Shown: piece after piece, positions 8,901 through 16,058 of the stretch
Layout of the letters: each line of letters starts with the position of its first letter
How positions within the stretch are numbered: the stretch's first letter is position 1
Source of the DNA: Xanthomonas boreopolis
GTDB lineage: Bacteria; Pseudomonadota; Gammaproteobacteria; Xanthomonadales; Xanthomonadaceae
Reading direction: 5' to 3'
Assembly (NCBI GenBank): GCA_014654535.1
Contig: BNBA01000042.1
Location: forward strand, 1 to 33,191
DNA: 33,191 bases
Program-made: the position numbers and the translations under genes
Notes under the pieces: model-generated
Told to the model about the DNA's origin: nothing
Database searches by the model: none
Seen by the model: the letters and a program-made list of their open reading frames with translations, nothing else

Positions 8901-9361
8901 CGCAGCAGCCAGTCGCGGCGCCAGGCCTGGTACTTCTCGAACACCGACGCCAGCTCGCCGGCCAACGCCCACGGCTTGAGCGCGTCGCCGTCGGCCAGGT
9001 AGGCCTGCAGCGCGCGCATGGCCGGCCGCGCCAGCAGCTCCGGATCGACCAGCGCCGCGTACAGGCGCCAGCGCAGCGTGTCCGCGTCCAAGTCGTCGTC
9101 GGCCGGGCCGAGGTTGGCCTCCAGCGCGTGCGCGACGAACTCGCCGGGGGTGAGGAACTCCAGGTTGGCGGCGATGCCGTACTCGGCGGCCAGGGTCGAT
9201 TGCAGCCAGCGCCGCATCGCCACCTGCGGGATCAGCACCGTCTCCGGCGCCAGCAGCGACTGGCCGGGTACCGGCCGGCGCAGCTCGTGCGCCAGCAGCG
9301 ATGCCAGCACCTCGAGCGAGTTGGAATGATAGAGGCGGAAGTCCGGTGCAGCGTCGGCCAT
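5978..9361 (-). CDS. recC: RecBCD exonuclease V gamma subunit RecC
   Basis: This 1127-residue protein (E. coli RecC has 1122) is the Chi-recognition and DNA-splitting subunit of RecBCD. The N-terminus matches the family (FRLYHSNSLEVLASLLAHEL), followed by VLIPQVAMRRWLQSTLA and YGIAANLEFLTPGEFVAHAL. The diagnostic LLPFRAICLLGMNDGDFPRR lies in the middle, and the end is the degenerate nuclease-like domain. The ATG at 9361 is preferred because residues before it (from an upstream ATG at 9496) do not resemble RecC. The Shine-Dalgarno is weak. The last codons GAG GAG GAG TGA serve as the recB ribosome-binding site. It is the first gene of the operon and is divergent from mlaF. Confidence 0.96.
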   Translation of the reverse strand: MADAAPDFRLYHSNSLEVLASLLAHELRRPVPGQSLLAPETVLIPQVAMRRWLQSTLAAEYGIAANLEFLTPGEFVAHALEANLGPADDDLDADTLRWRLYAALVDPELLARPAMRALQAYLADGDALKPWALAGELASVFEKYQAWRRDWLLRWEAGADPDDPQALLWRRIAGGRAHRARRINDYLARHAGGGALPAGLPPRLFAFATLNVSPDVLRVLATQARTGTLHFYLPTPTASYWGDLQTLGARLKAGDADPFGEDASENRLLQAWGAAGRDFMAVLGGYEVVHPSGEIAAYADPERRPGKPLAEGGLGDGLLKRLQADLFHRRGRPSGGLLPALRRDDPTLQVHACHTRLRELQVLHDQLRALLEDPRFDPPLQPREIAVLAPDIDPYIPYLDAVFGGPDDPLPYALADASPLAGEPLAEVFVRLLGLPVSRFGLNEVLDLLASPPLAEAAALDAAAFERLHGWLQAAGARWGLDAAHRQQHAAPRDDAYTWAFALDRLLLGHASGSDAEIAGVAPWPELEGSALDALDTLIRLLRVLARHQQTLGEALPPSAWRERLIGLLDALLPQPPSAPSTQRALDRLRWLVDGFANSAARAGFEAPLPAEAVRAHFAAVLGEADTRAPLLTGGISIGRMVPMRLLPFRAICLLGMNDGDFPRRDPAAGLNRLTAELGSERRRPGDRSTREDDRFLFLQLFAAAQDVFYLSYLGADPRDGSEREPSVLVAELLAEAAAYHADPAAAARDLVVRHPLQPFAPAAFGGDGEPRRFSYRAAWRPAAGRLGSERHALEPWFGQALPAPEPEPALPLDALRRFLLAPAAQFLQLRLGLRLADEIERAEDLEPLLLPGGGLEKHALQMQAFEALLDGEDEQALYRRLRARALLPSGALGERELEDLLAQLRPYARGFAQWRGGAGAQSQRYDIELDGLHLHGRVDALYPHGIARVRPGVRNGPAAIRNGLDWLLASAAGDPRPLVRFDDTGEAGTGPHVREALPPAQARDALRALLALRVRGLREPLAFGPYSGWEFYRHLMDGADAKKTFKAAFERWHGTRGYAEGQGEATRLALRGRDPFADRTAFIAFARTSFAVFDAVCEGRTDLEPDEATLDAVWAARGEQDGGEEE

Positions 9362-9627
9362 CGCGCCATAGTGCCGCAGCGCGGCATGGGCGATAAGCCC
9401 GGGGCGCGGCGGCTGAATGGGCGGCCCGCCCGCGCGGCCGGTCCTCGGCGATAATGACGGAATCCTCACGCGGCGCCGGGTGTCATCCGCATTCATGCAC
9501 CTGAGCAGTAGTCGAACGAGCCGCGGAGTGACACAATACTAGACCGCCCAGTTCTGAAAAACTTAGTCCAACTGAGTTCAGCCAGCCGGCGCGAAATTAA
9601 CCTGTTCGTTATTTGTTAACGGTGGCG
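9362..9627. promoter_or_regulatory. Divergent recC / mlaF intergenic region
   Basis: This 266-base spacer should hold promoters for both operons. Its mlaF-proximal part (about 9530-9620) is distinctly AT-richer than its surroundings. Imperfect inverted repeats are visible: ACTTAG-TCCAA-CTGAGT around 9560-9580, and TTAAC...GTTAA just before mlaF. I cannot assign -35/-10 boxes with confidence, and no known operator is recognised. Confidence 0.4.
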
Positions 9628-10422
9628 ATGTCGGATTCCGCTTCCCCTGTCGTGCAGTTGTCCGGCGTCCGCATCGACCGTGGCGGGCGCACGATCCTGC
9701 GCGACGTTTCGCTCGACGTGCCGCGCGGCAGCATCACCGCGGTGCTCGGCCCGTCGGGCAGCGGCAAGTCCACGCTGCTGGCGGCCCTGACCGGCGAGCT
9801 GCGCCCGGCCGCCGGCACGCTGGCCCTGTTCGGCGCGCCGATCCCGACCGGCACGCGCGCGCTGCTGGAGACGCGCCGCAACGTCGGCGTGCTGCTGCAG
9901 GGCAACGGCCTGCTGACCGACCTCACCGTGGCCGAGAACGTGGCGCTGCCGCTGCGCACCCACACCCGGCTGCCCAAGGCGCTGATCGCGCGCATCGTGC
10001 AGATGAAGCTGCACGCGGTCGGCCTGCTCGCCGCCGCCGATGCCTGGCCGCGCGAGCTGTCCGGCGGCATGGCCCGGCGCGTCGCGCTGGCCCGCGCGCT
10101 GGCGCTGGACCCGCCGCTGATGATCTACGACGAGCCGCTGACCGGGCTGGACCCGATCGCCTCGGGCGTGATCATGAGCCTGATCCAGCGCCTCAACGAC
10201 AGCCTGGGGCTGACCAGCATCATCGTCAGCCACCACGTCCACGAGACGTTGCCGATCTGCGACCAGGCGGTGGTGATCGCCAACGGCGGCATCGTGTTCT
10301 CGGGCACGCCGGCGCAGCTGGAAGCCAGCGCCGATCCGCTGGTGCGGCAGTTCCTGCACGGCCAGCCGGACGGTCCGATCCCGTTCGACGCCGCCGCGCG
10401 CACGACCAGGAGCGCCGCCTGA
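9628..10422 (+). CDS. mlaF: Phospholipid ABC transporter ATP-binding protein MlaF
   Basis: This 264-residue cytoplasmic ATPase powers the MlaFEDB complex of the inner membrane, which moves phospholipid between the outer and inner membranes. Motifs: Walker A GPSGSGKSTLL (Lys47), Q-loop GVLLQGNGLLTDLTVAENV, ABC signature LSGGMARRVALARALAL and Walker B LMIYDEPLTGLDP. The switch histidine lies in IIVSHHVHE, where the family more often has SHD, so a His follows the switch His. The ATG at 9628 is chosen over an upstream TTG at 9613, which would add only five residues. The stop overlaps the mlaE start as TGATG. It is the first gene of mlaFEDCB-mlaA. Confidence 0.95.
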   Translation: MSDSASPVVQLSGVRIDRGGRTILRDVSLDVPRGSITAVLGPSGSGKSTLLAALTGELRPAAGTLALFGAPIPTGTRALLETRRNVGVLLQGNGLLTDLTVAENVALPLRTHTRLPKALIARIVQMKLHAVGLLAAADAWPRELSGGMARRVALARALALDPPLMIYDEPLTGLDPIASGVIMSLIQRLNDSLGLTSIIVSHHVHETLPICDQAVVIANGGIVFSGTPAQLEASADPLVRQFLHGQPDGPIPFDAAARTTRSAA

Positions 10423-11171
10423 TGGCCTTCGCCGAATCGATCCGCTCGCTCGGCCGCGCCGGCCTGTTCTCGCTGACGGTGGCGCGCGGCTCGCTGCCCA
10501 CCGCCGACTTCCTGGCCGAGCTGACCCGCGAGATCTACAAGATCGGCGCGCGCTCGCTGCCGATCATCGCGGTGGGCGGCGCCTTCGTCGGCCTGGTGCT
10601 GACCCTGCAGGGCTACCGCACGCTGACCACGTTCGGCGCGTCCGACGCGCTGTCCACGCTGCTGGGGCTGTCGCTGTACCGCGAGCTGGCGCCGGTGCTG
10701 ACCGCGCTGCTGTTCATCGGCCGCGCCGGCAGCTCGATCGCCGCCGAGCTGGGCCTGATGCGCGCCACCGACCAGATCAAGGCGCTGGAGCTGATGGCGA
10801 TCGACCCGGTCGCCAAGGCGGTCGCGCCGCGCTTCTGGGCCGCGGTGCTGACCGTGCCGCTGCTGACCGCGGTGTTCTGCTCGCTGGCGATCAGCGGCGG
10901 CTACTTCGAGGCGGTGCACGTGCTCGGCGTGGACAACGGCACGTTCTGGTCGGGCCTGCGCAACAGCGTGGACCTGTGGGACGACTTCGGCGTGGCGCTG
11001 CTCAAGTCGGCGATCTTCGGCGGCACCGCCGCGCTGGTCGCCGCCTACGTCGGCTTCCATGCCGAGCCGACCATCGAGGGCACCTCGGTGGCGACCACCC
11101 GCGCGGTGGTCAACGCCTCGCTGCTGGTGCTGATGTTCAACTTCGTGCTCTCCGCATTGCTGTTCCAATGA
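10422..11171 (+). CDS. mlaE: Phospholipid ABC transporter permease MlaE
   Basis: This 249-residue integral inner-membrane permease contains the MlaE/YrbE domain: LPIIAVGGAFVGLVLTLQGY, then the conserved core LYRELAPVLTALLFIGRAGS and SIAAELGLMRATDQIKALE, followed by several hydrophobic helices (FWAAVLTVPLLTAVFCSLAI). It forms the dimeric transmembrane core that sits on MlaF and under the MlaD hexamer. The start overlaps the mlaF stop, and GGAG is positioned upstream. An unusually long 119-base gap, filled by a hairpin repeat, separates it from mlaD. Confidence 0.95.
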   Translation: MAFAESIRSLGRAGLFSLTVARGSLPTADFLAELTREIYKIGARSLPIIAVGGAFVGLVLTLQGYRTLTTFGASDALSTLLGLSLYRELAPVLTALLFIGRAGSSIAAELGLMRATDQIKALELMAIDPVAKAVAPRFWAAVLTVPLLTAVFCSLAISGGYFEAVHVLGVDNGTFWSGLRNSVDLWDDFGVALLKSAIFGGTAALVAAYVGFHAEPTIEGTSVATTRAVVNASLLVLMFNFVLSALLFQ

Positions 11172-11189
11172 GGCGGGCCCGGATGCGGC

Positions 11190-11232
11190 GAGTCCCTCGC
11201 AAGAACCCGCGCGTCCACGCGCGGGAACTCAA
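11190..11232. repeat. Hairpin repeat between mlaE and mlaD
   Basis: A perfect 9-bp stem CCCGCGCGT (11206-11214) / ACGCGCGGG (11217-11225) with a 2-base loop is preceded by GTCCCTCGCAAGAA. The same arrangement (GTCCCTCACAAGAG plus a GCGCACAT/ATGTGCGC stem) recurs at 13855-13890 and, inverted, twice at 30721-30821. It therefore belongs to a dispersed family. It lies inside an operon, where it could alter mRNA stability or the ratio of MlaFE to the downstream proteins. Confidence 0.7.
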
Positions 11233-11290
11233 TGAAAAGCCCGCTGCGGCGCATGTCGCGGCGGCAGTTGGACGAAAGGTGGAATGACAT

Positions 11291-11824
11291 ATGGCCATGC
11301 GTGGACCACGACTCGAATTCGCCGTCGGCGCCTTCCTGCTGCTGACCCTGGCCTCGCTGCTGGTGCTGGCGGTGGCCTCGACCAACCAGCGCTGGGGCCT
11401 GGGTTCGGACGGGTACGACCTGACCGCCCGCTTCACCCAGATCGGCCAGCTCAAGAAGCAGGCGCCGGTGCGCATCGGCGGCGTCAACGTCGGCCAGGTC
11501 AGCAACATCACGCTCGACCCGAAGACCTTCGAGTCGGTGGTGACGCTGAGCCTGGACGGGCGCTACAAGGACCTGCCGGCCGACACCTCCGCCGGCATCT
11601 TCACCAGCGGCCTGCTCGGCGAGAGCTACATCGGCCTGCAGCCCGGCGGCGATCCCGACGTGCTCAAGCCCGGCGACGAGATCGCCTTCACCCAGCCGGC
11701 CGTGGACCTGATCCAGCTGGTCGGCAAGTACATGTTCAGCGGCGGTGGCGGTAACTCCGCGTCAGGCGAAGCGCCTGCCGCGTCCGACGCGACCACGCCC
11801 TCTTCCACGGAGCCCCACAAATGA
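11291..11824 (+). CDS. mlaD: MCE-domain lipid-binding protein MlaD
   Basis: This 177-residue protein has one N-terminal membrane anchor (about residues 9-28, EFAVGAFLLLTLASLLVLAV) and one MCE domain (FTQIGQLKKQAPVRIGGVNV at about 50-70, then VGQVSNITLD and IFTSGLLGESYIGLQPGG). It forms the periplasmic hexameric ring of the Mla complex that holds phospholipid. The C-terminal tail is short and rich in Ser, Ala and Thr. AAAGGTGG lies upstream of the ATG at 11291. An out-of-frame ATG sits at 11284. The stop overlaps the mlaC start as ATGA. Confidence 0.95.
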   Translation: MAMRGPRLEFAVGAFLLLTLASLLVLAVASTNQRWGLGSDGYDLTARFTQIGQLKKQAPVRIGGVNVGQVSNITLDPKTFESVVTLSLDGRYKDLPADTSAGIFTSGLLGESYIGLQPGGDPDVLKPGDEIAFTQPAVDLIQLVGKYMFSGGGGNSASGEAPAASDATTPSSTEPHK

Positions 11825-12480
11825 AGACCCCGTTGCTTTCGACCGTACTGGCCGCGGCGCTGTTCGCCGCCGCGCCGACCGCCGCGTTCGCCCAGGCCGC
11901 CCCGGCCGCGGCCGCCAGCCAGGGCGCGGCCACCAAGACCGTGATCGACGCCAGCAGCAACGTGCTGACCACGCTGCAGCAGCGCCGCGCCGAGTTCAAG
12001 CAGAACCCGGCCGCGCTGCGCCAGTACATCGACACCCAGCTCAACCAGCTGTTCGACCGCGACTACGCCGCCCGCCTGGTGTTGGGCGTGCACGGCCGCG
12101 GCGCCTCCGACGCCGACGTCAAGCTGTTCGCCGACGCGATGGCCGACAGCCTGATGCAGCGCTACGGCTCGGCGCTGCTGAGCTTCGAGGGCAAGCCGAC
12201 CTTCCGCGGCAAGTCGGAGACCGCGCTGCCGGGCAACCGCGGCGTGAAGGTGTCCACCGAGCTGCTGCGCCAGGGCGACGACCCGACCCCGGTCGACTAC
12301 CTGATGCGCAACGTCAACGGCCAGTGGAAGATCTTCGACGTGGTCATCGAGGGCATTTCCTACGTGCAGACCTTCCGCAACCAGTTCGATGCCCCGCTGC
12401 GCCAGAAGGGCATCGCCGAGGTCGCCAAGGAATTGCGCAGCGGCACCCTGGCCGCGCAGCCGGCGAACAATGGCAAGTAA
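11821..12480 (+). CDS. mlaC: Periplasmic phospholipid shuttle MlaC
   Basis: This 219-residue protein begins with a Sec signal peptide that probably ends at TAAFA-Q (after residue 24). The MlaC/Tol-Ttg2D fold is indicated by LNQLFDRDYAARLVLGVHGR, then KVSTELLRQGDDPTPVDYLM and NGQWKIFDVVIEGISYVQTF. It carries phospholipid across the periplasm between the MlaA-porin complex and MlaD. The gene is coupled to mlaD by ATGA and overlaps mlaB by 11 bases. Confidence 0.94.
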   Translation: MKTPLLSTVLAAALFAAAPTAAFAQAAPAAAASQGAATKTVIDASSNVLTTLQQRRAEFKQNPAALRQYIDTQLNQLFDRDYAARLVLGVHGRGASDADVKLFADAMADSLMQRYGSALLSFEGKPTFRGKSETALPGNRGVKVSTELLRQGDDPTPVDYLMRNVNGQWKIFDVVIEGISYVQTFRNQFDAPLRQKGIAEVAKELRSGTLAAQPANNGK

Positions 12481-12772
12481 CGACGCCCGGCTGTACCGCG
12501 AAGGCGACGCGCTGCTCGCCACGGGTACGCTCGACCGCGCCGCGGCCACCGCGCTGTGGCCGCAGCTGGCCGGGCTGCTGGACGGCGCCGCGCGGCTCGA
12601 CCTGGGCGGCGTCAGCCGGCTGGACAGCGCCGGCCTCGCGTTGCTGGCCGAAGCCGCCGCGCGGCTGCGTTCGCGCCGGGGCGGCGACGTCGCCGTGCTC
12701 GGCACGCCTCCCGGCCTGGAGGAACTGCGGGCCGCCTACCGTCTCTCGCCCACCCTGGATTTCCAGGCCTGA
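12470..12772 (+). CDS. mlaB: STAS-domain protein MlaB
   Basis: This 100-residue cytoplasmic protein has a STAS domain, shown by ARLDLGGVSRLDSAGLALLA, which carries the DSAG motif at the tip of the conserved helix. In E. coli, MlaB binds MlaF and is needed for assembly and activity of the transporter. The ATG at 12470 lies within the end of mlaC, an overlap that fits translational coupling; an upstream start in the same frame would read further into mlaC. It is short but typical for the family. Confidence 0.9.
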   Translation: MASNDARLYREGDALLATGTLDRAAATALWPQLAGLLDGAARLDLGGVSRLDSAGLALLAEAAARLRSRRGGDVAVLGTPPGLEELRAAYRLSPTLDFQA

Positions 12773-12783
12773 CCGGAACCGAC

Positions 12784-13794
12784 ATGAACGTCCTCCGCCC
12801 CCTCGTCCTCGTCCCGCTGCTGTTGCTGGCGGCCTGCGCCGGCCAGGCGCCGAAATCCGCGCCGCCCGCGGCGGCCTCGGTCGTCGCCGCGCCCGCGGCG
12901 GAGGCGACGCCGGCGGCGGAGGCCCCCGCATCCGCCCCGGCCGACGCGGGTGAAGCGCCTGCGGCCGTGGCACCGGCGGAGGCGCCATCGGCCAGCGCTG
13001 CCGGCACCGCACCGACCGCGGCCGAAGACGACTATGCCGCGCTGTACGGCGGGCCGGCGCCGAGCGCCTCGGCCGACGCCGCGCCGGCCGGCCAGGTCGC
13101 CTACGATCCGTGGGAGCGCTACAACCGCGGCATGCACCGCTTCAACCTGGCGGTGGACAAGTATTTCGCGCGGCCGGTGGCGACCGCGTACGTCAACGTC
13201 ACGCCCGAGCCGGTGCGCCTGGGCGTGACCAACTTCTTCGACAACCTGCGCTCGCCAGTGACCCTGGTGAACCAGTTGCTGCAGGGGCACCCGGTCAGGG
13301 CGCTGCAGACGCTGGGCCGGTTCGTGATGAACACCACGCTGGGCATCGGCGGCCTGTTCGACCCCGCCAGCGCCGCCGGCATTCCGCGCGGCAACGGCGA
13401 CTTCGGCCAGACCCTGGGCGTGTGGGGCTGGCGCAACTCGCGCTACTTCGAGCTGCCGTTCTTCGGCCCGCGCACGCTGCGCGACACCTTCGGCCTGGCC
13501 GGGGACATGCCGCTCTCTCCGCTGCGCCAGGTCGAGAACGACAAGGTCCGCATCGGCCTGCAGGGCGTCCAGCTGGTCAACACGCGCGCGCGCCTGCTGT
13601 CGCTGGACGAGATGCGCAACGAGGCGCCCGACGAGTACGCGCTGACCCGCGACGCCTGGCTGCAGCGCCGCAACTACCAGATCCAGCAGAGCCTGCACCG
13701 CAACCAGAAGGACCAGGACGAGCTGCCGGACTACCTGCGCGAGGACAACACCGTGCCGGCGGACGCGATGCCGGTACCTGAGTGGGGCGGTTGA
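12784..13794 (+). CDS. mlaA: Outer-membrane lipoprotein MlaA (VacJ) with long Ala/Pro linker
   Basis: This 336-residue lipoprotein has the lipobox LLLAAC with Cys18. An Ala/Pro-rich, probably disordered stretch of about 85 residues follows. The MlaA domain starts near residue 105 (YDPWERYNRGMHRFNLAVDK) and continues with FFDNLRSPVTLVNQLLQG and DFGQTLGVWGWRNSRYFELP. It removes mislocalised phospholipid from the outer leaflet of the outer membrane and passes it to MlaC. E. coli MlaA is about 250 residues and lacks this linker. In E. coli the gene is unlinked to mlaFEDCB; here it is the last gene of the operon, 11 bases after mlaB, and is followed by a terminator. Confidence 0.95.
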   Translation: MNVLRPLVLVPLLLLAACAGQAPKSAPPAAASVVAAPAAEATPAAEAPASAPADAGEAPAAVAPAEAPSASAAGTAPTAAEDDYAALYGGPAPSASADAAPAGQVAYDPWERYNRGMHRFNLAVDKYFARPVATAYVNVTPEPVRLGVTNFFDNLRSPVTLVNQLLQGHPVRALQTLGRFVMNTTLGIGGLFDPASAAGIPRGNGDFGQTLGVWGWRNSRYFELPFFGPRTLRDTFGLAGDMPLSPLRQVENDKVRIGLQGVQLVNTRARLLSLDEMRNEAPDEYALTRDAWLQRRNYQIQQSLHRNQKDQDELPDYLREDNTVPADAMPVPEWGG

Positions 13795-13820
13795 TCCTGT
13801 TGCCAGGAAGGACCCGCAGA

Positions 13821-13850
13821 AAAGCCCGGGAGCGATCCCGGGCTTTTTCG
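13821..13850 (+). terminator. Rho-independent terminator of the mla operon
   Basis: A perfect 12-bp stem AAAAGCCCGGGA / TCCCGGGCTTTT with a GCGA loop ends in five T residues. It lies 27 bases after the mlaA stop. Confidence 0.93.
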
Positions 13851-13852
13851 TG

Positions 13853-13895
13853 GGTCCCTCACAAGAGCAGCGCACATCCATGTGCGCGGACTTGT
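13853..13895. repeat. Hairpin repeat, same family as 11190-11232
   Basis: GGTCCCTCACAAGAG is followed by the stem GCGCACAT (13870-13877) / ATGTGCGC (13880-13887) with a CC loop and a short tail. It lies directly downstream of the mla terminator. Confidence 0.65.
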
Positions 13896-13954
13896 CTGGG
13901 TTCTTCGCGGCGCCGCGCATTCCTGTGCGGGTGTCCCCTGCCGGGCTGTGATGT

Positions 13955-14015
13955 TGTGGGAGGGACTTTGGTCGCGACGTGCCGTACCGGTAGCGCGTCG
14001 GGCTGAGGTCCCTCC
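13955..14015. repeat. Diverged copy of the GGGACTTCAGTCCC repeat
   Basis: TGTGGGAGGGACTTTGGTCG at the left and GTCGGGCTGAGGTCCCTCC at the right form an imperfect inverted pair. The layout is the same as at 29342-29393 and 30901-30973. It lies between mlaA and the convergent peroxidase gene. Confidence 0.5.
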
Positions 14016-14064
14016 GGCAAGGAAGCCCTTCCGGCCGCCAGGCCCTTGCTGCAACGTTGCGCGT

Positions 14065-14610
14065 TTACGCCGCCAGCGCGGCGTCGATCGCCCCGCGCAG
14101 GCGCGCATCGTCGGCGTCCACGTCCGGCGCGAAGCGGCCGACCACCCGGCCGTCCTTGCCGACCAGGAACTTCTCGAAGTTCCACAGCACGCCAGGCGCC
14201 GGGTTGGCCTCGATGCCCAGGCCCTGCAGGCGCTCGCGGAACGGACCTTCGCCCGCCGCTTCCGGCTGCGCGGCGATCAGCTCGCGATACAGCGGATGGG
14301 TCTGCTCGCCGGTGACCGCGATCTTGGCGAACATCGGGAAGGTGACGTCGTAGGTCAGCGTGCAGAACTGCTTGATCTCCTCCTCGCTGCCCGGCTCCTG
14401 GCCCTTGAAGTCGTTGGCGGGAAAGCCCAGCACTTCGAAGCCGGCGCCCTGCTTCTCGCGATAGAGCCGCTCCAGCCCCTCGTACTGCTTGGTCAGGCCG
14501 CACTTGGAGGCGACGTTGACCACCAGCAGCACCTTGCCGGCGTGGTCGGCGAGCGTGGCCGGGGCGCCGTCGATGGTGGTCAGGGGAATGGCTTGGATCG
14601 GGGTGGACAT
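14065..14610 (-). CDS. Glutathione peroxidase family protein
   Basis: This 181-residue thiol peroxidase has the GPx/thioredoxin fold (NVASKCGLT with peroxidatic Cys37, PGSEEEIKQFC, VTFPMFAKI, and LWNFEKFLV with Trp143 and Asn144). It probably reduces hydrogen peroxide and organic hydroperoxides in the cytoplasm. The position normally read as GFPCNQF is GFPANDF here, so the tetrad Gln is replaced by Asp67. Cys83 sits where a resolving cysteine could act, which suggests thioredoxin rather than glutathione as reductant. There is no signal peptide. It is convergent with the mla operon and 77 bases downstream of rmuC on the same strand. Confidence 0.88.
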   Translation of the reverse strand: MSTPIQAIPLTTIDGAPATLADHAGKVLLVVNVASKCGLTKQYEGLERLYREKQGAGFEVLGFPANDFKGQEPGSEEEIKQFCTLTYDVTFPMFAKIAVTGEQTHPLYRELIAAQPEAAGEGPFRERLQGLGIEANPAPGVLWNFEKFLVGKDGRVVGRFAPDVDADDARLRGAIDAALAA

Positions 14611-14687
14611 GCAGGGGACTCCAGGTAGAGGGATTGCGGCGACAGGATAAACCCGGCGCCGCGCATTTCCGCGCGGCGCCGGGACGA

Positions 14688-16058
14688 TCAACCTTCGGTT
14701 TCGTCGTCGGCAGCGGCCGGTTCGTCGAGCGCGGCGTCTTCGCCCAGCAGCGCGCGCGAGTCGTCCGCCGACAGCGATTCCACGCCGCGCAGGCGGCGCT
14801 CGATGGTGCGGGTCTTGCGGCTGGCCTCGCCGAGGCTCTTGCCGACGGTGTTGATCTGCTTCTCGGCCTTCTCGAGGATGCCGGCGAACTTGCCGAACTC
14901 GCTCTTGACCGCGCCGAGCAGGCTCCACACCTCGCTGGAGCGCTGCTCGATCGCGAGCGTGCGGAAACCCATCTGCAGGCTGTTGAGCAGCGCGGTGACC
15001 GTGGTCGGGCCGGCCACGACCACCCGGTGCTCGCGCTGCAGCAGGTCGACCAGGCCGGGGCGGCGGATGACTTCCGCGTACAGGCCCTCGGTGGGCAGGA
15101 ACATCACCGCGAAGTCGGTGCTGTACGGCGGCACGATGTACTTGTCGCCGATCGACTTGGCCTGCACGCGGATCGCGCGCTCCAGCTGCGCGCCGCTGGC
15201 GAGCACCTGCTCCTGGTCGCCCTGCTCCTGCGCGTCGAGCAGGCGCTCGTAGTCCTCGCGCGGGAACTTGGAGTCGATCGGCAGCCACACCGGCGCGTCG
15301 TCGCGGCCGCGCCCGGGCAGGCGCACCGCGAAGTCCACCGCCTCGGCGCTGTCGGCGCGCAGGCGCACGCCGCGCGCGTACTGCTCCTGGGTCAGGGTCT
15401 GCTCGAGGATGTTCTCCAGCTGCACCTCGCCCCAGCCGCCACGGGTCTTGACGTTGCTCAGCACGCGCTTGAGGTCGCCCACGCCGGTGGCCAGCTGCTG
15501 CATCTCGCCGAGCCCGCGCTGCACCTGCTCCAGGCGCTCGGACACCAGCTTGAAGCTCGAGTCCAGGCGCTGGTTGAGCGTGCTCTGCAGCTTCTCGTCG
15601 ACGGTGGCGCGCATCTGCTCGAGCTTGGCCGCGTTGTCGTTCTGCAGGGCCTGCAGCTGCTGCTCGAGCGTGGCGCGCATCTCGCCGATGCGCAGCTCGT
15701 TGCGCTGGGTCAGCTCGAGCAGGCGCTGGTCGAGCGACCCGGCGAAGCGCTGCTGCGACTCGCCGGCTTCCTGGCGGCCGCGGCGCGCGTCCTCGGTCAG
15801 GGTTTCGCGCAGCTGGTCCAGGCGCGCATCGGTGCGGGTGGACAGGTCGGCGAGGCTGCGGGCGAAGGCGTCCAGCCGCACTTCCTGGTGGCGCGCGAAC
15901 GATTCGAGCTGCTCGCGCAGTTCGCCGCGGCCGGCGCGCGCCTCCTCGCGCAGCGATCGTTCGAGGCGGGTGCCGTCCTGGCGGCGCAGCAGCGCCGCGA
16001 TCTGCAGCACGATGACGGCACAGAGCAGGCCGCCGAGGATCATCGATTCGGGAGTCAT
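14688..16058 (-). CDS. rmuC: DNA recombination protein RmuC
   Basis: This 456-residue protein has one N-terminal membrane helix (about residues 5-25), a long coiled coil rich in Leu, Glu, Arg and Gln (about 30-195), and the RmuC domain from about residue 200. The domain shows TRGGWGEVQLENILEQTLT, then LPIDSKFPREDYERLL and PTTVTALLNSLQMGFRTLAI, and the protein ends in an acidic tail. E. coli RmuC limits recombination at inverted repeats and is predicted to be nuclease-like. Length and domain order are normal. The presence of rmuC near so many inverted repeats is a coincidence I would not interpret. Confidence 0.93.
   Translation of the reverse strand: MTPESMILGGLLCAVIVLQIAALLRRQDGTRLERSLREEARAGRGELREQLESFARHQEVRLDAFARSLADLSTRTDARLDQLRETLTEDARRGRQEAGESQQRFAGSLDQRLLELTQRNELRIGEMRATLEQQLQALQNDNAAKLEQMRATVDEKLQSTLNQRLDSSFKLVSERLEQVQRGLGEMQQLATGVGDLKRVLSNVKTRGGWGEVQLENILEQTLTQEQYARGVRLRADSAEAVDFAVRLPGRGRDDAPVWLPIDSKFPREDYERLLDAQEQGDQEQVLASGAQLERAIRVQAKSIGDKYIVPPYSTDFAVMFLPTEGLYAEVIRRPGLVDLLQREHRVVVAGPTTVTALLNSLQMGFRTLAIEQRSSEVWSLLGAVKSEFGKFAGILEKAEKQINTVGKSLGEASRKTRTIERRLRGVESLSADDSRALLGEDAALDEPAAADDETEG

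Noticed and set aside
6200-9454. A 1084-codon plus-strand open frame opposite recC
   Set aside because: It has shadow composition with no recognisable motif. RecC on the other strand is full length and matches its family.
9613-9627. Earlier TTG start for mlaF
   Set aside because: It would add only five residues with no better ribosome-binding site; the ATG at 9628 fits the family.
14688-16058. A functional link between RmuC (inverted-repeat recombination) and the local density of inverted repeats
   Set aside because: The repeats are dispersed families that appear throughout such genomes. Proximity to rmuC is not evidence of a link.
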